A stretch of 64,000 nt of DNA. Origin: CAYRFQ01 sp964423615 (lineage in GTDB: Bacteria; Planctomycetota; Planctomycetia; Gemmatales; Gemmataceae). This document shows, one piece after another, positions 43,501-47,502 of the stretch. The stretch covers positions 40,420 through 104,419 of the forward strand of contig CAYRFQ010000022.1 in assembly GCA_964423615.1 (NCBI GenBank), written 5' to 3'. Under the pieces are notes generated by a model that did not search any database, was not told the DNA's origin, and saw nothing but the letters and a program-made list of their open reading frames with translations. Position 1 is the stretch's first letter. Each line of letters starts with the position of its first letter. The translations under genes and the position numbers were made by a program.

Positions 43501-43524
43501 AAAGAAAAAGTCGCTAATACCCAC
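22510..43524 (-). CDS. Giant 7004-residue repeat surface protein with RTX, Ig-like, FG-GAP and LamG-like modules
   Basis: One uninterrupted 21-kb frame. The N-terminus carries LEVLEDRTVPS (residues 32-42), the LExLExR-type motif of exported planctomycete proteins. Order of modules: a galactose-binding-like/DUF642-like domain (about 45-225); a long central part (about 225-4750) of 60-120-residue units built on G-x-D-x-I/V-x-V and T-V-D-x-G-G-x-D patterns, including a threefold super-repeat; RTX-like calcium nonapeptides near 4820 and 5110 (GGAGDDFLQGGAG); Big-type Ig-like domains with NANGVVDPTD-type loops (about 5650-5900); FG-GAP-like blades (about 6100-6300); three or four LamG/DUF1080-like domains to the end. 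No C-terminal anchor seen. Start is GTG at 43524 with GGAG 8 bases upstream. Cys is almost absent. Likely a cell-surface or matrix protein. Confidence 0.93.
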   Translation of the reverse strand: MGISDFFFGWVKNDNNVKNVLKRLHSKSRLYLEVLEDRTVPSISPVTVTNPGFEADVLADGAFTNGAFAAGWTGPVATDYGAINPIVGAGQAYTTNVIPEGTNVGFTDGSAISQDTGVAAVAGSIYRLDVEVGDRADQAAPQYTVSLSEGGNSLGSVDHTNFAPVNDNFVTATLFAYNAFGTGNLMIGLDHTGGGQANFDNVQLEVMDLVIDADAVNTGNNNINVSVVGGNIQVTVDGTLVFNAPASVIPAGEDLEINGQTGSDTLTVDFSGGNPIPLGGITFDGGTGTDEIVTTGYNVATQTFNYTNATDGNVVFSGLGTINYTGLEPLTNTGTAASVVFNLPNVANTDVVLQNSANAGQMELVGSTFENTTFTNPTTSLTINGNSAVDNITLSSFDGSYTANTNVNGDASSDNINILTTLAGTTTNVDGGAGAFDLVTVGRLNTAANNTGTLANFNGTVNVTDPLNIDIDIDNGADTTGANWTISSAASNQGQVSATGVGGTITYNTIVTNIVEIRAGTGTDFFTVDFTGGTDTDPLPIGSLDIFGGTGFGIDSMQLQGTPTFTDVDHNFTNDNDGSVFVDSTGGDGVNRTINYTGLEPITDNLNTANRSFTFTQPSTAIELSVVSGTQTRIESPVNEQVDFTTPTTSLTVNLANGANSVTVTNLATNYNTPTNTINGNAGVDIVNFEDLGNAGSPNWTVNGGGGSDIVNLSPVAQNLDNLDGSVVFNGDGGPGADGTLDTLNVNDDLGGGADTFGVSSTQITRPIEGFGGVTFDAAVNNVNLDTGAGADTINVASTGAGSRTTVINGQGGGDLFNIAADMLGGSNTFNGSAGNDTFNVNFAAGAILTAASFQINGNDPASDPANRDVVNINTNAAGDGNRSNVTFTYVATGSGDVDVTGLGTTIDVNSAETVGYVGDAIDDDSITVVDTIVAVDPALILPTSNGGTYTRNGGVAGSDAGPDLSFIGLGGATPLTLNGSDPTTFPGDRLVYDGPTPATKTINGANQGVISATGVIDVTFNNYERVEAASGELFNDIVDLNAISADGMDNTVRLVRTVDSGVDYLQIFIDTDGPGGSPEMLFSTQLYASINAITIAGSTDNDRLIVDHGGTGTGADNGFINRNITFNGGSQTGGIGDSLSITGDPGFTSARETYIVGGTQDAGTWVIDPDDSAGAGAPVGGFNGDEMVITFTGLEPADSDVPATNLDFILSGVNNAATIENGGLLNGANALQLTDNNATFETTRFANKTNVDIMGNSGSDAFRSNYTIASAGLGTLDFYGHTAPGTMGQPGDDNVRDDFQYHATTAGVTTSFFGQGGDDRAANRAFVVNLFAFPDLMNVDGINGVVNVNGGPGSDLLHLQDFGSATPADLVTLTSSTLSGAAPADINYGTVEGIFYEATSGADTIDITSTNAATDYVVGGDGGGDIFTIGNQSADFLVNPDGSLGSDGGSLDSILGDVTIWPDFSLAAGVDTLNVDDSGTASLAGPASITNIGNFSPFTAGGFMIGAAQTTQLAGFAPASINYAHADIGGNPSRLDFLNVFASDGSDVINVNDTTASDTTRLDTHLGSDTTTINGENLSAANIFHGSTGNDEFILNIPTASGNIGDNALTTITGVTIHGDGPGNDSENRDRTTINDNSGLARNLDYDYTDVAGGLDIEPGPGAPNAGLFGTNGGGGLPLELRTMETAVFNDNNVGPDNDTVRTTGTSGNDDLTVALLNNNTSALVFLNGTTYTQTPPDALINGTNFPGVRGGGNGPDILINGIGGGNISVDGEGNSGMVDTGNQAIVYAPSEMNLTTGGALDVFGFGSGILIPGFGGGNAYDTIDVNVAPNPNQVRVTNNAFGPLLNVTIIPTSFVQNGTPNVNQQPGLIVNGGDEAMAQPNGISDNFTASPSNLFNVQANGNLPILALGADSLPAGDQLNFLSPTSINVFSDKVPAPNTPNVTVTYGNNIFGILSTSIERSILTPTNGVMNLIGDNNDPTVDQTDNFVVVGRDVDGNMGDAGFQEGTLVINRSNPFFFNGVQFLNAYGFDITGQNLDNPPLNVPDTPADGDPLNDIDTLEVTPYADDTPRGWGIDVSFNEGMPDQTDGGQLDLLIIHTSAFGGEVSENIVIQPRGPEDGEVIITNASFGTPIVDIDYVNNLDIIVRDDDGFLNDTDTLILRGTDPSNPGTSGDELVNADFSNPGTIAQPEVTVSDTASAMNLYRVREITGFDTVNFELLGGDDQLNVAGRDDGSLNIDADLGTGADTVGFDVTTANDAFTVVPGASNDSGSVLYSQGAMAGSNLEFSGTEELLFAELALVSRGMPPTITSGDGGVDTLTLAGTGADDIITVGFVGPDSGTAQVNAGPQIAFDGFGLGSQFDVDGFGGDDALTVTQGVPSEFVVVNFRGGADATGDIFNLIGGPGADTYTYAPLSIDEATIIENPLGILPTSYMLTDVETANLDGDDPTTAPGDELMVINVGASLITQAGVPGAGRVESVDLLDTPLLPLNYTSIETATVTGTNGVFQGTEGSDTITVTSTGLVRLTTALGVTNEVDASLLPSIVINALGGDDTIIVESGTLFSLGVTVIGGENGPGSDELFITDADATINFLNSTITNVVSGPISLQGVETVNLDGAGGTFNVLGTGNDDTISVIPETAAAGRLTVEGTNPVVNYTNIGANAITVDAAGGQDTVVVIGNETAEIFTVSATAVSVGGQTINFTAEALTVDGAQGADVFDVTPGAIPMFIDGNDPIGSGDTLNIVAGSNAMTYRSGPQADEGSFDIAGSEVVSFAGIEVATVDGTSAATNDVTIFATNGDDDISIVGTGVDDFAVVVNDGTPIFFTDMDSLTVNALAGNDDISVDVNGLNLPGGITINGEDPSADTDTVVVSGASAAYITTGIDSGVLTVNSATINVNTVEAVIYDGEGTNGPLTFNGSAGSDNIIHTPLAADAGSFAINDNLNSLLGLSYQNLGNFGVVTVDSAGLDLLVAQGTSGDDAVAVTLTGVTVTSLTLPGGISTLLTVNIEALGIDVFGGDDSVDVGAGSTQVFTSGISVNGGDNGDGSDVLTFNSIAATTVDLDSQTIVEGVSTVSYAGIETLTVQANLNPLVVQATSVDDTISVTPFTANDGTLAVAGVLPVVNYNDVAGDAITINGVAGQDTVQVLGNETAETFTVTSTSVAVGGQTINFTAEALSVDGAQGNDTFTVTAGTIPISIDGGDPVGATGGDQLTFTPNSIWTLEPGPENDEGGFVETGDQRVSWDHIESITINGNVAFSGTILGTNGDDDITIIARDASTHAGADGVQDWTVTVNDGPEILVLDTSSAIVQALSGDDDIVVRAPAPNAAVWLVNVTIDGGETSIGSDRAIFESPGVVDFYQYLPASSTSGTLTNFSLFSIYNLQNVEELLIDAGEDVGDALLVQTADAVITPGFEPGSGRIEPFAGPPTGGALLPLEYINFESVTADTGFAVIEGTAGDDSIILDANGIVTVVNELSAPNTVNVSGFDGVIINSLGGDDSITIDGGVSFASGIFVIGGENGGSSDELNIVSPAGAAQSVLFTPSGPGFPAGPNFTDQLVLGLGSTVVVDGIELIAYDGVGGDDTVTVLPGAGDHEVRVVSGVGSNQDLIVTDSLPTIAVDAINTLRIDSLVADNLTATFVLAPLDSADNYEFLSDNTDTLIVEGLEGVNDAFTVTNPAAFDVSVALGLNTVSVPDADDLGQLIINGLSGDDAVLVDVGNTDLIGVPLTFDGGLGSDLLTVSGTPATAVTNVTYSPGPGVTEGRLTYDASMTIDFLNLEPVIDLVPAASLIVNGTNAANSITYTQGNQGNGLVAVDAFETIEFSNKTNLILNGLGGSDQISLNNPTTPVGLTGINVNGGDPTASDEIVIHNTNLATDITVNTLSDDGAVVTGALTVPVTIDQAEHLVLNGNAANGADNLIVVTPTGRDFVDVLPGANVNEGSVLIRGANGEALLPIEYVNLDAAANLTLADVSQDRADFLRRHGTASDDLFTVSTTGDVELEQATNASNLAVQLLTPGIEQLTLIGLDGSDIFVVPGNHPFTGFNGIGVIVEGGNPDSGSDVLNFTGAGADITVDLGAQTIQETGFSAVNFSSIETVNLNANGANVTVNGGVQEERVIFDADGTDAGLLTSSILNTDFNISGIGDLTINGNGGDDTLRVVGSSDPETYTVNGTSVVITNLQAVNAYGTFEALEVFGLEGSDTFNVTPTPGIPFFIDGGDPIGQTGDLLNVIPAVPMTPVTFEPGPETDEGGFIVGGNERISFDHIEGFIITGSPGLVLGTNGDDDITIIARDASTHPFPGVDGVQDFTVTINNTFDMLFIDTPEFRVDPLAGDDDVVVRAPAPNGAAWDVDLTINGGTPAAKTGDQGDVFLLETVGASSVTYTPTGVDTANFVLNQAGGSSSISLVDLFMFDQGGGVTYTSDPGGFEEAIIDSEGDGDTITVDTTADDDFITHTPGVEPDQGLIRVNSLLPLEYVDAGAASLTINDLGGVDTLTVVGTESSDTFGVLATSGTVTLMTANGETRVPVQQVAVEHLILDGLGGDDTFNLNAPQLFTSVTIFGGDNGGGSDVLNVTGAAQTPEAFLVDPDPVVGEGNVFVNAALTNYMGIEDIFLFGNIGDADNVTILDDTQDNTWNVSAGSGAGTRVQIEGREFIEFDGMTNVNLTNTAGTDVFNILPTNLAGFTGTFTVNGDAATPSDDVLRILGTPGADTITSVAPAITTNGVTINVGANLQLLEIESFEGADSIALANHPILTDVIAGDGADTITYSGFTVDSTVRGGMGDDIINAVGVTDPASRLTLLGDSGDDLIIGGDQGGANLGDRLEGGEGNDTLEGGTGRDIFIGDGGSDLFIWKAGDGTDIMEGGAGDSDELNFIAANEQNDPGAVRLEIFGGGVFNDVQGGFFTPGILNDASRAIFALNFSQVFLNLGDIENIDIDALDGADHILINNQTDFVSDLNVNVVAMTNLNAGTDLASTSIRAIDVDLGQSGPVDAAGVPAATVSDADPDRVEVFGRLTEDNIDVTTQPSVGATSLDVAGFNYSIRVTSSDGGPGIGAQVVDNLFVHGNDGDDNIKAAALVENYMGILFEGDAGDDFLSADATLIGGAGDDFLQGGAGADSLVGGSGEDTFVGGLGADTIDGGADFDTILIEGTTGADLITANQMLPSMFNFTLTPEAGTPLNETDTLILGPGGERTVENVRIVAGAGNDTVTATWLDAHGIDGVVNSLRYEVYGGTGAGQPGEAGDRLAVIDDGLTDLVLLREGATPTSGEVIVGPGNVEPLVVQYDGFRPDFVQPVIPGGINHPDDIQFKNDPFGLNNDLRNATDDPALSGGETVAATSFKATIDPGAAAGLPGDEDWYKVQALLPGTLEFGVTFEQIGMRPNGRPGLPGNGDLNIEIYDVDGTLITGFNTNDADDNERGRIPVVDGEVYAVRVFGATVTAINDYTLSIVNRVAETPVDLEIDDVVPGSMVQAGASTTVFSGVPGDLSNLDDFYNGRYVNFIEPPVDSNFASQRALVLDYVAATATFTLATPLASAPAAGTTFIVESNDTGRNQFDNITRDTTPVIYFRLDDGEFLNDLPGNEPLLGNEVLGDPAIQIPFQVGPNQSQPTVPGYAVAVFDEGATPVQGGTPFGDPVGFATMIEPGLYRFDFGFDPTTTADDVVLTEGSHFLSARVLMIDPANPQVTGFADRSVSLELVIDSIAPPIFFGLPAVPGTPPADVPDGLDPDSDTGVLGDNITSDTSPRFFGTAEANSIVRLYADLNANGVVDPTDVLIAQTVASPVDGTNQLPGGRWEAESNVDLNDPRFVFLDPITLQPTGPDGVRRILAEAEDVAGNLTTPPAILDLFIDTQGPQVTAVEITAVPQYDLFDPKPSEQPPFGGQTPPVAQLDVDFQDLPNRFGGRLVPPPAIPPFLVPALNETIAQQPGHYKLEGDANGVIPFFEIPGFPNGIRVVNNPVVPGQPATATVTFNFDNPATTDVEFLPDDRYTLTISDSIEDLSGNQLDGENNAIQPLDNPLFPTGDGEPGGIFEARFTIDTRPEIGVFSADSFVDIDINGNGVWDPEGKDNDFSNVDLTFNMGLFTDHMFAGNFFGPATGFDKLGVYGEDNGVFRFLLDTNDDGVWDRRIVPGPAFQQNGYPVAGNFATGTTGDEIGLFVSPPPGGQGQWFLDTTGDGNLNATLTGNMKGWPIVGDFDGDGLDDLGTYQPDENFWQFDFAANGLDGNADDVLAYPKSGGSFGPGGAIEVPVAADMNADGVTDIGLFIREQPGGDPDVPGQFFFLITNVGGSPIASPPVVGTIAHYKSLTSSSPNAGRDFGVDPLVDDIFFEFGDSQGFPIVGNFDPPPVPGGGSDEELIEVTQNTEPRVNTVVQANVTVSTAQAHSHVGLTARVNKAAGTELWGGIANRNGTLMAEVWATTPSGSYRLTPEYNPVPDALLTNPTYAEGLMQFEVNGTSARLTLNGVTIASPNNNVVQGQGIVGSTTYASGTLTGLKAAEIVPITPDLSTGHFMDMLNGVAGTQLTRQWVEHLGSFEINGSMAEGMAEYNMTTLFGINESDLIIQADVDMGPTAYYMGLLGRFTNVNNFYWATLVKRTDGYYVELWRKFNGHYTRLGQTRVSGGAGRLKFETDVSSLKVYFNNDDVPVISVTDTALPSGTVGVYNYQGAKFDNFGVDAIQYATVNLDPSFTDEFDSPVDPEGRQWRAIEGEFINIGDAVLSSGNIYTTNIAMLSGVNEADTALETTFTLPGAGTHMGLVSRYSTTGTSGFYWGLLVNRGGSTYAEIYRNLRGSWTLLDQQLVSVGNTPTTLRFETVGSSLELSVNGVLQASATDTALLTGGVGLRGNGGVTVESFTASLEVSEPPVVTEPNSLESETGLTVQNADPIRVSTVASQNMTVSIDVSELTGYAGIILRTGPDSDSGYWAFLDTRYGEPTVYLYRSLGNGQWKWLWQNTNLVSLQDGTNRLTFQASGDSLVFKINGFNAIEFNDNQIAFGTAAVVATQGTVLSNLEVS
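30490..35700 (-). repeat. Threefold ~250-residue super-repeat inside the giant gene
   Basis: Three copies lie at about 34985-35700, 33540-34300 and 30490-31265. Shared blocks in order are N-x-E-T-A-E-x-F-T-V, VGGQTINFTAEAL, F-I-D-G-x-D-P-I/V-G, E-P-G-P-E-x-D-E-G-G-F and LGTNGDDDITIIARDAST. Copies 1 and 2 are close at DNA level (compare 35382-35550 with 33981-34140), copies 2 and 3 share the ARDAST block (33664-33745 with 30620-30705). This points to duplication within the gene. Confidence 0.75.
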
Positions 43525-44640
43525 AGATGCATCTCCATGTCAGTTGCTGGCGACTCGGACTGGAAAGGGTCCGAAGTCAGGGATGTAGAATTCATGAGAC
43601 AAAGAAATTAGATCGTTCCTCTTCCTCGGCGTTGTTGCTTGCCCAAGGACCTCTCCTAATTTGGTTGGAGCAAGAGTTTGACAACGGCCAAGAAAAGTGA
43701 GCCAAACCTAACTGTTTCCGTTTGTATTCCCGGCACCACTGAAGCTGAGATGTTGTGGAAAGCCGCTTCGTCTTGGGCGTGTCCCACGAATTTCTTTGTG
43801 TCTGACCAGCTTCAACGTTGGGAATTCCTTTTCCGGAATAGGCGAAGAACGAGACTTCGGAAGGTGAAAAACGAGTCAATAATCAACAACCCTCACGAAG
43901 TATTTTCCCTCACATTTTCATCAAGGTGGCGGGTGACCGAGCTTTCGACTCGGACCCAGTATCAAGCTTGGCTTGGAGGCACACTGCGCAGCTTGCCAAA
44001 AATGATAGCTTGGGTAAAGTGCGAATCGAAGGTAAGGTATCCCAAATCCCTTGTCAACAGAATTTTCGGTGAGTCAAAGAGGGTGGCTTTAACCTATATT
44101 AAGCATGGGCAAATACGTTGTCTGCGTAAATCGTTATAGCCAGACAAAAAGGGAAATCTCGTCGACAGGCTGGATAAACTGGAAAATTTCTTTGGCGAGG
44201 TGTTTGCGGGCATCGAATTAACTACTTTGACGACCGGAGATTAAGTTTGTCGATCCAGTGGACTGCGAGGGATTCGCTGGCCTCAGGAAATGATTTTCTT
44301 TGAAAAAATCATCGCCATTTCGATCCTTACATGTCCACGGATGCAAAAGCGGACAACAAAAAGTCAAAGAGTACGGACCCGAATGATCGTCTCGATTGTC
44401 CCGGTTAAGTTGGACGAATACCGACGATATGTCCCCTCAAAGTCGATGGACTGAGTCTCCCTCAGCTGCGCGGAAATTATCACCCGGTCTTTTCGTTTTC
44501 GTTGTTTGGTGAAGTTATCTTGTAATTGAGGAACGCAATCGCGAGCCCTGATCCGCCTCAAAAAATTGTTGTTAGGGAAATTTTTTCGAATGGAGAAACT
44601 AGAGAAGAGGCAACAGATAAATGGGAGAAGAGTCGCCAGC
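43525..44640. other. Gene-free stretch upstream of the giant gene
   Basis: About 1.1 kb. Small frames on both strands (for example 43678-44139 on +) have no domain and odd composition. It must contain the promoter of the giant gene. AT-rich blocks occur near 44140-44360. No hairpin with a T tract was noticed. Confidence 0.45.
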
Positions 44641-44762
44641 CATTCTGGCCAGCCTGCGACGAGCTTGGCCTTGGACCAAAAGAAAAAAACGGCTTGGATG
44701 GATTGGCGGTCTTGGGCGAGAGTCGAGTAGCCTCATCTTTCAACTTGCTGGTCAGACGCTTA
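44641..44762. repeat. Intergenic repeat, copy A
   Basis: A segment of about 120 bases starting CATTCTGGCCAGCC and ending GTCAGACGCTT recurs at 46622-46736 in the same orientation. Shared blocks include GAGCTTGGCCTT, CTTGGATGGATTGG and GAGTAGCCTCATCTT. By eye roughly three quarters of positions match, with several small indels. No single frame is kept in both copies, so it is probably a non-coding repeat family. Confidence 0.7.
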
Positions 44763-44796
44763 ATGCACTCCGCAGGTCTTAAGTGGATGGGATAAC

Positions 44797-45624
44797 TTAA
44801 CCAGGTGTCGTGGACGTCGCTTCCTTGGTTTCCACTTTCCGAGGCGATTTTCGAAAGGCCCCGACGAAAAGCGAAATGGCCAATCCAGCGATCGGGAGGA
44901 TGGTGGCGAAGCCGAAAACCACCAAACTAATGCTAGCGAATTCACGAGTTGCCACGAAAAAGTGATAAGCTGCAGACGTTAATCCAACGGCCCAGAATCC
45001 TATCGTTAGTGCCAGAACGAATTTGATCGATCTTCCGCGATAGTTTTTGGGAAGTAACAAACCGAGGACAGGCAGAAGACTGATGGTGAGTAGAAAAACG
45101 AGAATCCAGACCTCGAGAGGAAATAGAAACGTAAAGCCTCGCCACAACTGCAAGACATCGTTCGTCTCGATCCGATGGTCCTCGTCTATGGGCTGGAATC
45201 CATTCGGATTGAGCACGTAATAAGTCTCCCCTTTTCGTTCTAGATAAACTCGCACGGAGACGTCCTTTTTGGGGATGGACGAATGGCCGAAGACACTGGC
45301 ACCTTGGGCAACGGCCAGGGTTGCTTTGCGGCGGAAACTTCGGACTACGATTTCGTCATCGGGCTCCACATCGTCGCCTTTCTCCACCTTCTTCACTTTG
45401 ATCTTGGTCAAGATGATATGTTCGAAACTTCCAAGACCTTCGATCGTTGAATGTTCGGTCCGAATGTCCAACTCTACCACCTTACCTGTAATGATGTGGG
45501 TAGCTTCTTTTTTTAATGCTTCCGGACTGAGCGGGGCTTTGGCCGCATAAAGTGGTGTCGAGGTAACTGTGCACAATGTGGAAAGGCATAAGGTTACGAT
45601 GGCGGTGAAGATGTGACTGTTCAT
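44797..45624 (-). CDS. Membrane protein of unknown function with signal peptide
   Basis: The 275-residue product begins with a Sec signal peptide (FTAIVTLCLSTLCTVTSTPLYA). An extracytoplasmic domain of about 125 residues follows, starting KKEATHIITGKVVELD and containing IKVKKVEKGDDVEPDDEIVV, a beta-strand pattern seen in small OB-like or repeat-strand domains. Three or four membrane helices close the protein (about 165-255: WILVFLLTISLLPVLGLLL, FVLALTIGFWAVGLTSAAYHF, ISLVVFGFATILPIAGLAISLFVG). Start 45624 has AGGAG 6 bases upstream; the longer frame to 45747 overlaps the VOC gene and was rejected. Function not recognised. Confidence 0.8.
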   Translation of the reverse strand: MNSHIFTAIVTLCLSTLCTVTSTPLYAAKAPLSPEALKKEATHIITGKVVELDIRTEHSTIEGLGSFEHIILTKIKVKKVEKGDDVEPDDEIVVRSFRRKATLAVAQGASVFGHSSIPKKDVSVRVYLERKGETYYVLNPNGFQPIDEDHRIETNDVLQLWRGFTFLFPLEVWILVFLLTISLLPVLGLLLPKNYRGRSIKFVLALTIGFWAVGLTSAAYHFFVATREFASISLVVFGFATILPIAGLAISLFVGAFRKSPRKVETKEATSTTPG

Positions 45625-45701
45625 CGGTACTCCTCTCCAAATAGAATCCGACTTGGATGCGTAATGGTCATTCGGTTGAAGATTTCTATGTTCTTCAGGA
45701 T

Positions 45702-46070
45702 TCAAACCAGCTGTGCAAAATGGAGAAGGACCCCGCACGGATCCCACACGTAAGTCACCAGCGCACCATAAGACTCCTGTTTCGGTGGCTCCACGCGAGC
45801 GTCTAGAAAATCATGATTTTGTATGACGAACGAAATATGATCGTACCACCCCTTGGTATCTTCCACCACGACATGAATCATGAAATTTTCTGCCCATTCC
45901 TTCACATAAAAATCCTGGAGATAAAGCCGAATGCTCGCCAGTTCGATTTCCGCCAATCCGTCTTCTCGCCAATTCCGACGCCACCCAATCGACTCGTAAA
46001 ATCGCAGCGAGAGATCAAAGTCTTTGGTGGGAACGAAGACTTTCACATCACGAGCGAGAGGTAGTTCCAT
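45702..46070 (-). CDS. VOC (glyoxalase/bleomycin-resistance) superfamily protein
   Basis: The 122-residue product has the paired beta-alpha-beta-beta-beta layout of a single VOC unit: DVKVFVPTKDFDLSLRFYESIGW at the start, IHVVVEDTKGWYDHI in the middle, and YGALVTYVWDPCGVLLHFAQ at the end. VOC proteins bind a metal or small molecules; whether this one is an enzyme or a binding protein is unclear, because the usual His/Glu metal ligands are only partly visible. The start at 46070 follows GGGTGA at a good distance; an upstream ATG at 46088 is also possible. It lies 41 bases after the GNAT gene on the same strand, so the two may be co-transcribed. Confidence 0.8.
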   Translation of the reverse strand: MELPLARDVKVFVPTKDFDLSLRFYESIGWRRNWREDGLAEIELASIRLYLQDFYVKEWAENFMIHVVVEDTKGWYDHISFVIQNHDFLDARVEPPKQESYGALVTYVWDPCGVLLHFAQLV

Positions 46071-46111
46071 GATGATCACCCAACTCATCTTCGGATAATT
46101 GTTGCAAGTAA

Positions 46112-46528
46112 CTATGTGTCTTGTCTCACTGGACCCAACACCCAGCAAGAGTCGTGCGGTTCCATCCCGATATGTGGATAGTACGTCTGGGCACGTGGGG
46201 CTGCAATGAGAATCAGCTTTGTGTGTCGGCCCGCCTCTTCATGAGTGCGGTGCAACAAAGCACGACCGATTCCATGTCCTTGATAGGCGACATCGACGGC
46301 CAGATCGGATAAGTATGTGCAATACGTGTAATCCGTGAGCGCACGTGAGATGCCGACCAACAATTGGTCGTAGCGAGCCGTCACGATGAGGTCCGCGTGG
46401 GTGAGCATTCCAGCCATCGCCTCCGGTGACGAAATCGGTCGTCGCTCGGCCAATGTCGAGCGACGAAGGACGTCCACGAACTCTTCGACGGACAAGTCTG
46501 GTTCGATTTGATAAGTGATGTCTTGCAC
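46112..46528 (-). CDS. GNAT-family N-acetyltransferase
   Basis: The 138-residue product contains GNAT motif A with the acetyl-CoA pyrophosphate loop (SDLAVDVAYQGHGIGRALL, Q-G-x-G-I-G at about 90-95) and a C-terminal YYPHIGMEPHD segment typical of the family. It transfers an acetyl group from acetyl-CoA to an amine; the substrate is unknown. The longest frame starts at 46624, but it would begin inside the repeat at 46622-46736. The GTG at 46528 has GGAGG 9 bases upstream (46538-46542) and gives a normal GNAT length, so it was chosen. Confidence 0.87.
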   Translation of the reverse strand: MQDITYQIEPDLSVEEFVDVLRRSTLAERRPISSPEAMAGMLTHADLIVTARYDQLLVGISRALTDYTYCTYLSDLAVDVAYQGHGIGRALLHRTHEEAGRHTKLILIAAPRAQTYYPHIGMEPHDSCWVLGPVRQDT

Positions 46529-46621
46529 TTCGAGGATCCTCCAGGCACCGATTATTGAGAACTGCGCAGCTAATAAAACGATCGCTGATGATCTTTGGCG
46601 CAAGACGCTCAAATACCTGGT

Positions 46622-46736
46622 CATTCTGACCAGCCTACGATGAGCTTGGCCTTCGGACTAAAAAAAAACTTGGATGGATTGGCCGTTTGGGCGAAAGGCG
46701 AGTAGCCTCATCTTCCCACTGGAAAGACAGACGCTT
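46622..46736. repeat. Intergenic repeat, copy B
   Basis: Second copy of the element at 44641-44762, same orientation, about 115 bases, from CATTCTGACCAGCC to AGACAGACGCTT. It sits between the GNAT gene and the secreted hypothetical gene. See copy A. Confidence 0.7.
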
Positions 46737-46784
46737 CTTCAACCGTGCATGTCTCAACGATGTAATCGAATGGGCAATGCCATT

Positions 46785-47327
46785 TCATGCCTTGTTGAGC
46801 GTGGCTGTCTGGAGCACATCAACTTGGTAAGTCTGGACCATCTGGTTTCTTTTCTGTTTCGGACTCCGTGTCGCCGCTATAATTTCTAACTGCAGCTTCC
46901 TCTCGCGAAGTTCGTACCTTGCTGTCAAGAAGGATTTCCCCACCACGAACTGACTATACAATACACCACCCACGAGACGAACGTTAAGATGGATGCCGTT
47001 CCCCTCGTCGATGACGTAATGGCCTGGTTTGTTGGCGATGGGAATGATCGTGTAGTCTCGCACCGACTTTATGCCATTATTGTTGTATGTTAACGCCCAG
47101 GTTGCTTTTTTTGTATTTTCGATGGGTTCGATCTTCAAAGTGATAAGGACATTCTCACGTTCGCCGTTGGCCTTGGTGATGGTCATTTTTCCTGTCCAGT
47201 ACCCGTGCCATTCGACGGGAAGTGGTGAGGTTTGCTGAGTGAGTTCGTCGGCCTTACTCAAGTCGGAATCAAGTAGACCGAATAACAGTGCGATTGCGAT
47301 AAATCCTGGGTAGCGTTGGCTCATCAT
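46785..47327 (-). CDS. Small secreted protein of unknown function
   Basis: The 180-residue product has a signal peptide (PGFIAIALLFGLLDSDLSKA). The mature part starts around EWHGYWTGKMTIT and continues with alternating strands (VLITLKIEPIENTKKATWALTY, GHYVIDEGNGIHLNVRLVGGVLYSQF), a lipocalin-like or small beta-barrel pattern. I do not recognise a family. It is followed by the intergenic repeat and preceded by the M28 peptidase gene on the same strand, 175 bases away. An AGGA about 10 bases upstream supports the start. Confidence 0.75.
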   Translation of the reverse strand: MMSQRYPGFIAIALLFGLLDSDLSKADELTQQTSPLPVEWHGYWTGKMTITKANGERENVLITLKIEPIENTKKATWALTYNNNGIKSVRDYTIIPIANKPGHYVIDEGNGIHLNVRLVGGVLYSQFVVGKSFLTARYELRERKLQLEIIAATRSPKQKRNQMVQTYQVDVLQTATLNKA

Positions 47328-47502
47328 GGTGCAAGATCCTTATGGGCAGCGTTCCAAGAGAACCCTGCGCTTTTTCGTTCAGGAACGCTGGGCGTATCAG
47401 TGCCCAAAACCAAATCTGACATTCTTTATCCGACCCTGGGGGGAAGGACGTTGATTTCCGTCCACGAGTTTTCGATACAGCGACTTCCGTTTGCAAAGGG
47501 CG

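Noticed and set aside
22510..43524. Repeats of the giant gene considered as a CRISPR or other short-repeat array
   Set aside because: Repeats are protein-coding, diverged and of uneven length, without constant repeat-spacer structure.
46529..46624. N-terminal extension of the GNAT gene to 46624
   Set aside because: It would start in the intergenic repeat, adds a non-GNAT hydrophobic stretch, and lacks a ribosome binding site, whereas GTG 46528 has GGAGG at 9 bases.
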